Part shown: positions 9,472-18,027 of the stretch, in pieces | Layout: the number at the start of each line of letters is the position of its first letter | Numbering within the stretch: the first letter of the stretch is position 1 | NCBI RefSeq assembly: GCF_000170755.1 | Contig: NZ_ABCK01000009.1 | Span: forward strand, 124,001-188,000 | From: Lentisphaera araneosa HTCC2155 | GTDB lineage: Bacteria; Verrucomicrobiota; Lentisphaeria; Lentisphaerales; Lentisphaeraceae | Reading direction: 5' to 3' | Length of the DNA stretch: 64,000 bases | Program-made: the position numbers and the translations under genes | Notes under the pieces: model-generated | Told to the model about the DNA's origin: nothing | Seen by the model: the letters and a program-made list of their open reading frames with translations, nothing else | The model's database searches: none

Positions 9472-10569
9472 TTAATTTGCCTGATTTGATACTTTATCGT
9501 TTAATACATAGGAAAGGTAGTCTTCAAGAGCTAGGTAATAATTATTTGGGAAGGAGTGGCCCATGCCCTCGATTTTCGTGTAGCTAACTTTTGCCTTGTG
9601 TTGACGAAGCCATTCAAAGTTTGATTTGCTGAGTTTAAGGTTTCCAGAGTGTTCTTCCGCACCACAGATGATAACTGCCTTTTTTTGGCCTAAGTTTGGT
9701 TTAGGCTTAGCTTTATGAAGTTGGCTATCGTACTTGGCTCCAGGGCACAAAGCGATAATTCCTTTAAATAGATTTGGATGACGTGCAAGGATCTCAGTCG
9801 AGAGTTGCGCACCTTGAGAAAAACCAATGAGAATGATCGTTCTATTTTCTGTGGCTAAGTTAATTCCTTTAGTCTTTAAGAGTTTAGTGATGTGTTTGTA
9901 GTCTTTGGGAATATTTTCAGACCACATGAAGGAATTGTTTTCCATGGCTAATGAAGCACTAATTCCAACAAAAGTGACTTGATGTTTGTTAGCGAATTCT
10001 TGATCATCAGGACTCGCAAAGTCCTCGGGTTTTGATCCATAGCCGTGGAGGCCGATTAACAAGATTTTCGATATTTTGTTTTGAGGTTCTATGATATTGA
10101 TGCGTGAATAGCCGCTGTTTCTCCAGGCGTAGGAACATTTCTTGAGCCAGGGCCTAAGTTGTTCCCAGTACTTGGAGTTCATGACGGGGATGAGGTCTTC
10201 ATCGTCAATAACAAAGTCGTAAAAAGTACCTTCACTGATGGCGGCTTTCTGCAAATAATAAACGGAAGCATCAATATTCTTATTTAAAGAATAGTAACAG
10301 GCAAGTTCATATAAGCCATCATTTTTATTGGCTTGGTGGGCCCAGTATTGAAATTGTATGGCTAAATCAAGTTTGCCTTCTCGAACATTTTTCGAGGCGG
10401 TTGAACTTAGAAACTGAACATCGTGTTGGCTTAGATCATATTTGCCGAATTCTTTCGAAGGGATAGGGGGTATTTCTATCTTGAAAACAGGTTCTGGGTA
10501 ATCTTTAAGCGGTGAGCTAAAAAGTGTGCTCAATGATATAAGGTATATAAGTAAAATGCTTCTCATCAT
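9472..10569 (-). CDS. Exported alpha/beta hydrolase (phospholipase/carboxylesterase type)
   Basis: The 365-residue protein starts with a signal peptide (MMRSILLIYLISLSTLFSS). A helical segment of about 130 residues with TPR-like character (LDLAIQFQYWAHQANKNDGLYELACYY) precedes the hydrolase domain. The nucleophile elbow is GFSQGAQLS. An oxyanion-type LIGLHGYGS motif and a late catalytic histidine (GMGHSFPNNYY) complete the picture. The family is serine esterases of the dienelactone/phospholipase type; the substrate is unknown. It lies upstream of the sulfatase on the same strand with an 82-base gap, which may point to linked polysaccharide desulfation and de-esterification. Confidence 0.75.
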   Translation of the reverse strand: MMRSILLIYLISLSTLFSSPLKDYPEPVFKIEIPPIPSKEFGKYDLSQHDVQFLSSTASKNVREGKLDLAIQFQYWAHQANKNDGLYELACYYSLNKNIDASVYYLQKAAISEGTFYDFVIDDEDLIPVMNSKYWEQLRPWLKKCSYAWRNSGYSRINIIEPQNKISKILLIGLHGYGSKPEDFASPDDQEFANKHQVTFVGISASLAMENNSFMWSENIPKDYKHITKLLKTKGINLATENRTIILIGFSQGAQLSTEILARHPNLFKGIIALCPGAKYDSQLHKAKPKPNLGQKKAVIICGAEEHSGNLKLSKSNFEWLRQHKAKVSYTKIEGMGHSFPNNYYLALEDYLSYVLNDKVSNQAN

Positions 10570-10740
10570 AACTCCTAATTTGCTTGACTAATATAATGAA
10601 TACTTAAAGACTAGCTAAGCAATTCTATTTTATTTCTTAAATGTAGATACAGAAAAATAACTATTTCTAGAGTTTTTCGCATGTTGCGTATGGAGCCCTT
10701 ATTTACTGATTTCTCACCGTTCGAAAGAAACCTTTATATA

Positions 10741-11997
10741 TTAAAGGTAAGAGGGCAGTACTTCGTTGGCGAGGATTTGCTCCATTTCTTCACGCTTCCT
10801 AATAATGTGTGCTTGATCATCTTTATCTAAGATGAGTTCTGCAACTTGAGGGAAGGAGTTATAGTTTTTCAAAGACATTGAAGCGCAGTAAGCTCCTGCA
10901 CCTTCGATAATGATTGTATCGCCAATATTAGTTTTTGGCAATGAACGTGGTTCCAGAGTATCGTCAGCAGAAACAGAGAAAAGGTCGCCGCTTTCACAGC
11001 AATGACCCGTGATCACGTACTCAACTTTTTCTGAACTGTCACTTAAGGGTAAGCAAGGGTGGTGAGCTGCGTAGAGGGCAGGGCGTGTGAGCATGTCCAT
11101 GCCCGCGTTGATTTTGAGGAAAGTGTAACCTTCATCACCCGTGTTCGTGATGTCGTCGACAGAGCAAACAAGTGAGCCCGCATTAGCAACGAGAAAGGTT
11201 CCTGGTTCCAGTTCAAGGTGATACTTGCGTCCAGTTTCTTCGGCTTCTTTCTTGAGGACATCAGCAACAGTTTGCCCAACAGCTTCAATAGAAGTGGATA
11301 CTTCGTCTGAGTGGCGAGCGACTTTGAAGCCTCCGCCAAGGTTAAGTACTGTGACTTCAGGGAGTTGGCGAGCGACAGCAAGAGTGAGGCTAGCGGCGCG
11401 TTCCCAAACAGCGGGATCGGCACCAGAGCCAATATGTGAATGGAGACGAGTGATGCGAAGTCCGCAACCGTCTGCAAATCGCTTGACTTCATCGACTTGT
11501 TCGAACCAAATGCCGAAAGAAGAGGAGGGGCCACCAACATTTGTTTTACGGCTAGATCCAGAACCTAATCCGGGGTTAATGCGTATAGAGATTTCACTTC
11601 CCTTTGGAGCTTTGGCTGCATAGCGTTTAAGCTGTTCCAGTGAGCAGGCGTTAAAGCGAACGCCCTCTTTAATAATGAGCTCCAAGTGTTCTGAACTCAT
11701 TTCCTGTGAGGTGAGTTGGATTTTGTCAGCAGCTATACCAGCTTTTAAGCAGCGTATAACTTCATATTCACTTGAGGCGTCAAAGTGGAAGCCCGTATTC
11801 TCAATTACTTTTAATATAGCGGTATTCGGATTGGCTTTGATGGCGTAGCGAGCCGTTAGACCGAAGGGTGCGGGAATCGCCAAAATTGCCTGGCATTGCT
11901 TTTCAATCACTTTTTGTGAGTAAACGTAAAAGGGGGTACGGTGCTGTTCGTTGAGCTTAGAAATGATTTCTTTATTAAGGAAAGTAAAATTTTGCAT
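10741..11997 (-). CDS. lysA: Diaminopimelate decarboxylase-like PLP enzyme
   Basis: Fold-type III decarboxylase expected to convert meso-diaminopimelate to lysine. The 418 residues match LysA. The PLP lysine is K54 in YAIKANPN; the HSHIGSG motif, the glycine loop LNLGGGF and the C-terminal HCCESGD motif (catalytic cysteine) are present. The phosphate-binding motif reads EPGTFLVANAG rather than the usual EPGR. A related decarboxylase (carboxynorspermidine or ornithine type) cannot be excluded, but the CESGD form favours LysA. The gene stands alone; the ATG is close to the divergent ribosomal operon promoter region. Confidence 0.85.
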   Translation of the reverse strand: MQNFTFLNKEIISKLNEQHRTPFYVYSQKVIEKQCQAILAIPAPFGLTARYAIKANPNTAILKVIENTGFHFDASSEYEVIRCLKAGIAADKIQLTSQEMSSEHLELIIKEGVRFNACSLEQLKRYAAKAPKGSEISIRINPGLGSGSSRKTNVGGPSSSFGIWFEQVDEVKRFADGCGLRITRLHSHIGSGADPAVWERAASLTLAVARQLPEVTVLNLGGGFKVARHSDEVSTSIEAVGQTVADVLKKEAEETGRKYHLELEPGTFLVANAGSLVCSVDDITNTGDEGYTFLKINAGMDMLTRPALYAAHHPCLPLSDSSEKVEYVITGHCCESGDLFSVSADDTLEPRSLPKTNIGDTIIIEGAGAYCASMSLKNYNSFPQVAELILDKDDQAHIIRKREEMEQILANEVLPSYL

Positions 11998-12148
11998 AAA
12001 AAATATTTTGAATGGCTTGTTTAATTAATTTGTTCGCCTAATGTTGCACCCATTCCATTCCCCGCAAGATCTAGACATAGATAAAGCCATGATAAATGTC
12101 TTTAGAGTTAAGAAAAAAAGAGTATCTAACTTTTTTCCTAAGCTTGTT

Positions 12149-12176
12149 TTGACAAGTGCATAGCTTCGGCTATTAT
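12149..12176 (+). promoter_or_regulatory. Near-consensus sigma-70 promoter of the alpha ribosomal operon
   Basis: TTGACA (12149-12154) and TATTAT (12171-12176) are separated by 16 bases. The predicted transcription start near 12184 leaves an ~80-base leader before rpmJ. The boxes are seen directly; activity is inferred. Confidence 0.75.
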
Positions 12177-12263
12177 ATGCGCTCATTATTTAGGTTTTAT
12201 GTATATTAATTTAGGACTTGTGTAAACAAATCCAACACAGAGTAAAATTTTTAGGATTTTAAA

Positions 12264-12380
12264 ATGAAAGTTAGAGCTTCAGTTAAAAAAATGTGTGAGC
12301 ATTGCCGCGTTATCAAGCGTGAGGGTATTGTCAGAGTGATCTGCAGCAAGAACCCTAGACACAAACAGAGACAAGGGTAA
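12264..12380 (+). CDS. rpmJ: 50S ribosomal protein L36
   Basis: A 38-residue L36 that starts [14 protein letters not shown] and ends NPRHKQRQG. It keeps the zinc-ribbon residues C11, C14, C27 and H32 (zinc-binding form). It is the first gene of the operon, followed by rpsM after five bases, the usual bacterial order. AGGA precedes the ATG (TTAGGATTTTAAAATG). It is easily missed because of its size. Confidence 0.96.
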   Translation: MKVRASVKKMCEHCRVIKREGIVRVICSKNPRHKQRQG

Positions 12381-12385
12381 TTATT

Positions 12386-12778
12386 ATGCCAAGAATTATG
12401 GGTGTCGACATACCGACAAACAAAAAAATTAAGATCTCTCTTACGTATATCTACGGGATTGGTTCAGCGACCGCTCTTGAGATTTTAGAAAAAGCAAAAA
12501 TTGATCCCGATAAGCGTGCATCAGAACTTAATGATGCTGATATTTCGGCAATCGTTAAATTATTAGATTCTTCTTACGAAGTTGAAGGTGACCTCAGAAG
12601 ACAATTAGCTCTTTCTGTACGTCGTCTCCAAGCGGTTAATTGCTACCGTGGTCGTCGTCACAAACACAGTCTTCCTTGTCGTGGTCAAAGAACCAAGACA
12701 AATGCTCGTACCAGAAAAGGTAAGAAGAAGACTATCGGTGCGGTACGTGACAAATCAGCACGTAACCAGATGAAATAA
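12386..12778 (+). CDS. rpsM: 30S ribosomal protein S13
   Basis: S13 of the small-subunit head (130 aa). It starts MPRIMGVDIPTNKKI, has the helix-hairpin-helix region ISLTYIYGIGSATALEIL, and a basic C-terminal tail RGQRTKTNARTRKGKKKT. Order rpmJ-rpsM-rpsK-rpsD-rpoA-rplQ is the standard alpha operon. It is slightly longer than E. coli S13. Confidence 0.97.
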   Translation: MPRIMGVDIPTNKKIKISLTYIYGIGSATALEILEKAKIDPDKRASELNDADISAIVKLLDSSYEVEGDLRRQLALSVRRLQAVNCYRGRRHKHSLPCRGQRTKTNARTRKGKKKTIGAVRDKSARNQMK

Positions 12779-12799
12779 TCTCCTTTAGGAAAATATATT

Positions 12800-13234
12800 A
12801 TGGCAGATTTTTTAGAAGATGACCCGAATGCAATTCAGCTTAAGCAGGTCACAAGAAAGAAGGGTGCAAAAGGTCGCACTCCAGTAAACGTAACAAACGG
12901 CATTGTGCACGTTGTTGCAACATTCAACAATACTAAAGTATCAGTTTCTGACGTACACGGCAATGTTCTTGCTTGGTCATCAGCTGGTAAAATGGGTTTC
13001 AAAGGTTCTAGAAAGAGCACAGCTTATGCTGCTCAACTAGTTGCTACAGAAGCTGCTAAGCGTGCAATGACTTATGGCATGCGCGAAGTTGAAGTTAGAG
13101 TTAAAGGTCCTGGTGCTGGTCGTGAATCAGCTGTTCGTGGCGTAAGCGCTGCAGGTCTTGACATTAGTTTAATCAAAGACGTTACACCCATCCCTCACAA
13201 TGGTTGTCGTCCACCTAAGAGAAGAAGGGTTTAA
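12800..13234 (+). CDS. rpsK: 30S ribosomal protein S11
   Basis: S11 of the small-subunit platform (144 aa). Recognised by [18 protein letters not shown], the [11 protein letters not shown] region and the C-terminal [11 protein letters not shown]. The N-terminal ~20 residues are an acidic and then basic extension. AGGA lies at about 12787-12790, 9 bases before the ATG. Confidence 0.97.
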   Translation: MADFLEDDPNAIQLKQVTRKKGAKGRTPVNVTNGIVHVVATFNNTKVSVSDVHGNVLAWSSAGKMGFKGSRKSTAYAAQLVATEAAKRAMTYGMREVEVRVKGPGAGRESAVRGVSAAGLDISLIKDVTPIPHNGCRPPKRRRV

Positions 13235-13239
13235 TCCAC

Positions 13240-13857
13240 ATGGGTAAATATTCCGGAAATAAAGGTAAAATCTGCCGTCGCTTTGGTGTTAACCTCTTCG
13301 GCAACATGAAGTATGACAAAGTTTTAGCTAAGCGTCCTAATCCTCCAGGGGTTCACGGTGCTAACGCAGCAAGAAAGAAACTTTCTGAATACGGTAAGCA
13401 GCTCGTAGAGAAGCAAAAACTTAAAATTACTTATGGCCTCAGAGAAAAGCAGTTCCGCATCACTTTCGATCGCGCTGCAAAACTCAGTGGTGTTACTGGT
13501 AACAACTTGATGGTTCTTCTCGAAGCACGCCTCGATAACGTTGTTTACCGTTTAGGTTTTGCACCAACTCGTTCAGCTGCTCGTCAGCTTGTTGGTCACG
13601 GTCACATTCGTATCAACGGTCGTCGTTGTAACATTCCTTCATACAGTGTTCGCCCTGGTGATGTTGTGTCTCTTAAAGATTCATCACGTTCAAAAGCACT
13701 CGTTCAGAGATTCCTTGATGGCGCTCGTGGCGAGACTCCTGAATGGGTTAGTCTTATCAAAGACGAACTTAAAGGCGAAATCGTACGTCTCCCAGAACGC
13801 GAAGAAATTCCTTCTGTTGCAGACGAATTGATGGTCGTAGAACTTTACTCAAAATAA
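13240..13857 (+). CDS. rpsD: 30S ribosomal protein S4
   Basis: S4, a primary 16S rRNA-binding assembly protein (205 aa), and in many bacteria the translational repressor of this operon. The S4 RNA-binding domain is visible at about residues 95-155 (RLDNVVYRLGFAPTRSAARQ, then GHGHIRINGRRC). It lacks the N-terminal CxxC zinc knuckle of some S4 proteins (C+ form), keeping only a single cysteine (KICRRFG). The start is five bases after the rpsK stop. Confidence 0.97.
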   Translation: MGKYSGNKGKICRRFGVNLFGNMKYDKVLAKRPNPPGVHGANAARKKLSEYGKQLVEKQKLKITYGLREKQFRITFDRAAKLSGVTGNNLMVLLEARLDNVVYRLGFAPTRSAARQLVGHGHIRINGRRCNIPSYSVRPGDVVSLKDSSRSKALVQRFLDGARGETPEWVSLIKDELKGEIVRLPEREEIPSVADELMVVELYSK

Positions 13858-13878
13858 TATTATTAATTGGAGATCTTT

Positions 13879-14904
13879 ATGGGCTCTACACAAGCACAAT
13901 TTGCTATGCCTCAAAACATGGTTTTAGACGAAGCTACAGCTACTGAAAAGTACGGTAAATTTATCGCAGAACCATTCGAGAAAGGCTTCGGACACACTTT
14001 AGGCAACGGCCTTAGACGTGTACTTTTGCACTCTTTAGAGGGCGTAGCGGTTACGTGGATCAAGATTGACGGCGTTCTTCACGAATATGCTCAAGCAGCA
14101 GATGTCGTGGAAGATGTTACTGAAATTGTATTAAACTTCAAAAATGTCCGTTTTACTGCAGAGGGTGACCTTCCTCGCAAACTTGAACTTCGTGCTAATA
14201 CGAAGGGCCCAGTTACTGCTGCAGATATTGTTACTGACGGTGTAACTCAAGTAGTTAACCCTGAACAGTACATTTGCACTTTGGACAAAGATACCCCGCT
14301 CAGAATAGAATTTGAAGTAGCTTCTGGCCGTGGCTGGAAGTCTGCTGATGATAATAAGCCTTCAGAAGCACCTATCGGTCTTATTCCTGTTGACTCACTA
14401 TTCAGTCCTATCGAACGTGTTAGTTACGATGTATCAGATACACGTGTAGGTCAAATGACTGACTACGATAAACTCGAATTGGAAATCTGGACAGACGGAC
14501 GCATCTCACCTGAAGATGCCCTCAGAAAGTCTGCTATTATCCTTCGCGATCACCTCTGTGTATTCACAGATGACAATCCAGAAGATAGCACAGCGAGCCT
14601 CATCCAGACTCCTGAAGACGAAGCTATTCTTAGTAAAATGCTCATCCCTGTAACTTCAGTAGAACTCAGCGTACGTGCTCAGAACTGCTTAAGAAATGCA
14701 GAAATTAAGTACCTAGGCGAATTGATTCAGAAAAGTGAATCAGAGATGCTCAAATATAGGAACTTTGGTAAAAAGTCACTCGATGAAATTAAAGATAAAA
14801 TGCTCGAGATGGGAATCACCCTCAACATGAAACTTAAAGATGAAGTTCGTGTGGCTTTCAATAAGAAACTTGAAAAAGAGGAGATGAAGTCAGATGCGTC
14901 ATAG
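13879..14904 (+). CDS. rpoA: RNA polymerase alpha subunit
   Basis: Alpha subunit that nucleates core RNA polymerase and binds UP elements and activators (341 aa from this start). The N-terminal dimerisation domain contains FAEPFEKGFGHTLGNGLRRVL-like sequence near residues 30-50. The C-terminal domain carries ELSVRAQNCLRNAEI and YRNFGKKSLDEIK. The ATG at 13879 has TTGGAG upstream; an in-frame TTG four codons earlier is less likely. The stop overlaps the rplQ start. Confidence 0.96.
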   Translation: MGSTQAQFAMPQNMVLDEATATEKYGKFIAEPFEKGFGHTLGNGLRRVLLHSLEGVAVTWIKIDGVLHEYAQAADVVEDVTEIVLNFKNVRFTAEGDLPRKLELRANTKGPVTAADIVTDGVTQVVNPEQYICTLDKDTPLRIEFEVASGRGWKSADDNKPSEAPIGLIPVDSLFSPIERVSYDVSDTRVGQMTDYDKLELEIWTDGRISPEDALRKSAIILRDHLCVFTDDNPEDSTASLIQTPEDEAILSKMLIPVTSVELSVRAQNCLRNAEIKYLGELIQKSESEMLKYRNFGKKSLDEIKDKMLEMGITLNMKLKDEVRVAFNKKLEKEEMKSDAS

Positions 14905-15343
14905 AAAGAAAGTTTTCAAAATTGGCCGTTCTACAAGTCACCGTAAATGCATGATGGCAAACATGCTCACTAGCCTTTTTACTCACGGTCGTATCAAAAC
15001 TACCGTAGTAAGAGCTAAAGAGTTAAGCCGTCAAGCGTCTAAAATGATTACATTGGCTAAAGCTGGTGATCTTCACCAACGTCGTCAAGCAATCTCAGTT
15101 ATCCGCGATTTGGATGCTGTTAGAGAGCTTTTCGATAACATTGCACCAACATTCAAAGACCGCAACGGTGGTTACACTCGTGTACTCCGTATGGGTAAGC
15201 GTCGTGGTGACAATGCTGAGCTTGCATTAGTTGAGCTCGTTGGTTTTGAACCCAACTTCGAAGAAGCTGAAGAAGCGGAAGAAGTAGTTGCAGAAGATGC
15301 TGCGCCTGCTGAAGAAACTTCAGAAGATACAAAAGAAGCGTAA
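14894..15343 (+). CDS. rplQ: 50S ribosomal protein L17
   Basis: L17 (149 aa) starting MRHRKKVFKIGR with the family's THGRIKTTVVRAKELSR-like block and RMGKRRGDNAELALVEL. It overlaps the end of rpoA by 11 bases, so translation is probably coupled. The final ~30 residues are a Glu/Ala-rich acidic tail (EEAEEAEEVVAEDAAPAEE), longer than in E. coli, likely disordered. It ends the operon before a perfect terminator. Confidence 0.96.
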   Translation: MRHRKKVFKIGRSTSHRKCMMANMLTSLFTHGRIKTTVVRAKELSRQASKMITLAKAGDLHQRRQAISVIRDLDAVRELFDNIAPTFKDRNGGYTRVLRMGKRRGDNAELALVELVGFEPNFEEAEEAEEVVAEDAAPAEETSEDTKEA

Positions 15344-15365
15344 GCGACTTTTAGTATAAGCTTTT

Positions 15366-15394
15366 AACCGCTGGGTTTTCCCAGCGGTTTTTTT
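15366..15394 (+). terminator. Terminator of the alpha ribosomal operon
   Basis: A perfect 10-bp stem, AACCGCTGGG paired with CCCAGCGGTT around TTTT, is followed by a run of T. The next gene's ATG lies only a few bases beyond the T run. Confidence 0.92.
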
Positions 15395-15398
15395 GTCT

Positions 15399-16013
15399 AT
15401 GGAAACCGTCATTATTATTCTCAAAGTGGAAGCCGGCAAGGGTAGAGATTACCTCGTCTGGGCTTTATCCCCCGATATGGGGCGATTAGTCTTTATCTTT
15501 AAAAGAAGTAAAGACTTTTATGAGCCGGGCTTGTTTCGGGTCATGAAGGTTCGCTTAGAGAAGCAGCTTAATAAAACCACTTTACAGTTAGATGAAAATA
15601 GCCTTTATAAAGGTGAAGTCATTGAGATTATTCACAACTATGATCATCTTTCTGAATCATACGAAAATTTCAATAAGGCTTGTGAGTTGTCCCAGACGAT
15701 TCTTAAGATCACTAGCCAGAATCACGCATGTCCCTTAGCCTTTAAAACGGTTCTGCAGGCAATGGAAGACTTTTTGAACGATGGGGAATACTTAGCGTGG
15801 CGAGTATGTTTGTTTATTAACTTCCTCAAAGATTTTGGGGGGCTTCCTGAATTAAGTCATTTTGCCCCTCTACAGCAACAGTTTTTAATAAGATTGGAGG
15901 AGTCAGCTGACTCGAGAAAATCTTTACCTAAGATCTCAAAGCAGAAATGGCTTGAGTTTGAGTTTTGGGCTCTTCAGTTACTCGATGAAAGCGGTGTGAG
16001 AGTTAATATTTAA
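15399..16013 (+). CDS. Possible RecO-like DNA repair protein
   Basis: A 204-residue protein from the ATG at 15399. The first ~75 residues look like a small beta-barrel with the RecO-like pattern (IIILKVEAGKGRDYLVWALS, then GRLVFIFKR). The rest is helical and resembles the RecO core (ACPLAFKTVLQAMEDFL, WRVCLFINFLKDFGGLPE). The zinc-binding cysteines of many RecO proteins are missing. It is therefore a tentative call based on overall pattern. The start codon is about five bases after the ribosomal operon terminator, with no visible ribosome-binding site, so translation would depend on readthrough, a leaderless transcript or a later start. Confidence 0.4.
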   Translation: METVIIILKVEAGKGRDYLVWALSPDMGRLVFIFKRSKDFYEPGLFRVMKVRLEKQLNKTTLQLDENSLYKGEVIEIIHNYDHLSESYENFNKACELSQTILKITSQNHACPLAFKTVLQAMEDFLNDGEYLAWRVCLFINFLKDFGGLPELSHFAPLQQQFLIRLEESADSRKSLPKISKQKWLEFEFWALQLLDESGVRVNI

Positions 16014-16055
16014 ATGGCCATTTTAGTAAATACGTAACATTTTTCTCTCTTAGTC

Positions 16056-16158
16056 TTGTAAATAAGTGTCTCGTAGTTAGTTTATTAATAGGTCGTTGTC
16101 TGTGTATCCTCCTTTCCTCCATACCTCCCCTCCATTTACACAGGCAACGATCTTTTTT
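16056..16158 (+). ncRNA. Candidate small RNA 1 with four CCUCC loop motifs
   Basis: A promoter-like pair TTGTAA (16056-16061) and TAGTTT (16078-16083), 16 bases apart, places a start at about 16090. From there a 16-bp stem forms between 16091-16106 and 16137-16152 with two G:U pairs, followed by TTTTTT. The 30-base loop is almost pure pyrimidine and contains CCTCC four times (at 16108, 16116, 16124 and 16129), in the same sense as the predicted RNA. CCUCC is the core of the anti-Shine-Dalgarno sequence of 16S rRNA. The element could simply be a terminator of the preceding gene, but a second copy with the same plan lies 170 bases away. Confidence 0.6.
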
Positions 16159-16224
16159 AGTGCCCCAAAGTATACAAGTCTGTACTGTATTAATTTTTAT
16201 TTAAGAAAAAGTTATAAGACCGGC

Positions 16225-16335
16225 TTGTTAAATTTAAGTTAAGAGCCATAGTTTATATACAGACTGTTACTTATGCTTACCTCCTATCCTCCATACCTCC
16301 TATCCTCCCCCTAGCATAAGTAACGGTCTTTTTTA
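16225..16335 (+). ncRNA. Candidate small RNA 2 with four CCUCC loop motifs
   Basis: TTGTTA (16225-16230) and TAGTTT (16249-16254), 18 bases apart, predict a start near 16261. A 17-bp stem forms between 16261-16277 and 16313-16329 with one G:U pair, followed by a T run. The ~35-base loop holds CCTCC four times, spaced by TAT, ATA and TAT, giving an 8-base period. The region after the stem (TCTTTTTTATTTCCCC) matches the tail of candidate RNA 1 (TCTTTTTTAGTGCCCC). The stems differ in sequence while loop motif, promoter box and tail are kept, which argues for selection on an RNA rather than on a simple terminator. Confidence 0.62.
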
Positions 16336-16407
16336 TTTCCCCAACGATATTGATTTCTGACGAGCCTTTATTACCTTGAAAGAATAGGTATAAATAGGTT
16401 GTGATTC

Positions 16408-18027
16408 ATGTGTCGAGTAATATCAGGTCCTCAAGTGAGGAGGGTAGAGGATGAATATTTTTCCGTACAAGTTGTTCTTGAAGAAGATGTGGATCTTCAT
16501 TTATGTATATATCACAAGGGAGAACTCTTAAAAAGTCATTGCGATGTTCGCAAAGTACCCTTGTCCTCAAAGCTTTTTTTTTACATCTTAAAGTCTGAAG
16601 TGGATTTGTGTAGCGATGAGCTTTACTCTTATGATGTCATCCATGGACAGGTCAGTATAATAAAAGACTTATCTTTAGGCTTGGTTGAAGAGAGTGAATT
16701 GCCCTCATTTACTTTTGGTAGCGAACGAATACTTACTGGTTCCTGTCGGCAACTTTCTTCAGAACAAGATGATTGTTTGCCGAAAATGTTAGATAGGTTT
16801 AATGATGATAAGCTCAGACCACAGGTTCTCATTCTCACGGGAGATCAGGTTTACGCAGATGATTTATGCTCAGACTTATTGGATAAGATTAAAGAAATTT
16901 GTCAAACATACGACTTGCCCACAACTGCCTTAGATCTGAAAGATCGAAAAGATTTTTGTCAATCTATTGGTTTAACGAGTATGAAGTCGAGTCATCACCT
17001 TTTGTCATTGGGTGAATTTATAGCTTTGTACCTTTTATCTTGGAGTGAAGAATTATGGGAAAAAGATTCTTCAATTGTTGATCTAAGGGATCTAAAAAAG
17101 GTTCGAAAGCTTTTTGCAAATGTCCCTACTTATATGCAGATGGATGATCACGATGTGAGCGACGATCTAAAAATCAATGAATATTGGCTAGAAGGACTTA
17201 AGGAGCAGGGCCAACGAGTGGTAGCAAATGCCTATGCAACGGGGTATTTATTTCAAATTATGGGTAATTATAAACGCTATAGAACTTATGATGAATTGAT
17301 CGTGGCTTATCTTAAGGAAGAAGTGCATGACTGCAGTATGGGAAGACGCATTATCAATGACGCTGATTGGTCCAATGAGCTTATACTTGGAAACAAAGCT
17401 TTTGTGTTTTTTGATACACGAAATCATCGCTTAGGTGGTTCAGATTCTCAGTCTCCAGCGGGTTTAATTATAGAGAGTAAGCTTAAAAAACAATTAAGTA
17501 AGTGTGTAAGTGATGAGTTGGTTATCATTAGTCCATCGCCAGTTTATGGTTATGAACCTATCGAGTCCTTGCAAGAACGTTTGGCATTTCTTCCTCAATC
17601 GGTGAGTTTAATTGATCGAGAAGGTTGGCATGCACCTCCGAAAGGTAGTGAAGAAGCCAAATCTATGGATGTTTTAGAGGCCTTGCTCTCTATGGCAAGT
17701 GCAAAGCGCATTGTGATTATCTCCGGTGATGTGCATTACTCATTCGTTAGAAACGTAAATCTTTGTAATAAGCAAGTGACTCAAGTGGTCTCGAGTTCAC
17801 TAAAGAATAAACCACCTCTAACTTTACTAGCACGCCTTGGCTTCAATTGGTATAATAAATATTCTAAAAATACTCAATACTTAAGTAGTGACCAGGGACA
17901 AAAAATTATACATCATTCTAATTACTGTTTTCTTATATTAGAGAGTGAGATTGAGATATGCATGTATAGTCGAGGGATAGAACATAAATTTAAGCTCGAT
18001 AATGTGACCAATGACTTGGATAGATAA
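16408..18027 (+). CDS. PhoD-like metallophosphatase
   Basis: A 539-residue protein with the PhoD-type calcineurin-like phosphatase core: a metal-binding GSCRQ near residue 113, ILTGDQVYADD near 147, MDDHDVSDD near 250, FFDTRNHRLGGSD near 337 and ISGDVHYSF near 440. No signal peptide is seen, so unlike secreted PhoD it is probably cytoplasmic. The final segment is an accessory domain. Likely a phosphodiesterase or phosphatase; substrate unknown. It overlaps the next gene by 17 bases and therefore starts an operon with the YgfZ-TPR protein and a sigma factor. Confidence 0.75.
   Translation: MCRVISGPQVRRVEDEYFSVQVVLEEDVDLHLCIYHKGELLKSHCDVRKVPLSSKLFFYILKSEVDLCSDELYSYDVIHGQVSIIKDLSLGLVEESELPSFTFGSERILTGSCRQLSSEQDDCLPKMLDRFNDDKLRPQVLILTGDQVYADDLCSDLLDKIKEICQTYDLPTTALDLKDRKDFCQSIGLTSMKSSHHLLSLGEFIALYLLSWSEELWEKDSSIVDLRDLKKVRKLFANVPTYMQMDDHDVSDDLKINEYWLEGLKEQGQRVVANAYATGYLFQIMGNYKRYRTYDELIVAYLKEEVHDCSMGRRIINDADWSNELILGNKAFVFFDTRNHRLGGSDSQSPAGLIIESKLKKQLSKCVSDELVIISPSPVYGYEPIESLQERLAFLPQSVSLIDREGWHAPPKGSEEAKSMDVLEALLSMASAKRIVIISGDVHYSFVRNVNLCNKQVTQVVSSSLKNKPPLTLLARLGFNWYNKYSKNTQYLSSDQGQKIIHHSNYCFLILESEIEICMYSRGIEHKFKLDNVTNDLDR

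Noticed and set aside
16091-16158. CCTCC hairpins as only terminators of the RecO-like gene
   Set aside because: Still possible, but a plain terminator does not explain four CCTCC per loop, two copies and a shared promoter box; kept as candidate RNAs with moderate confidence.
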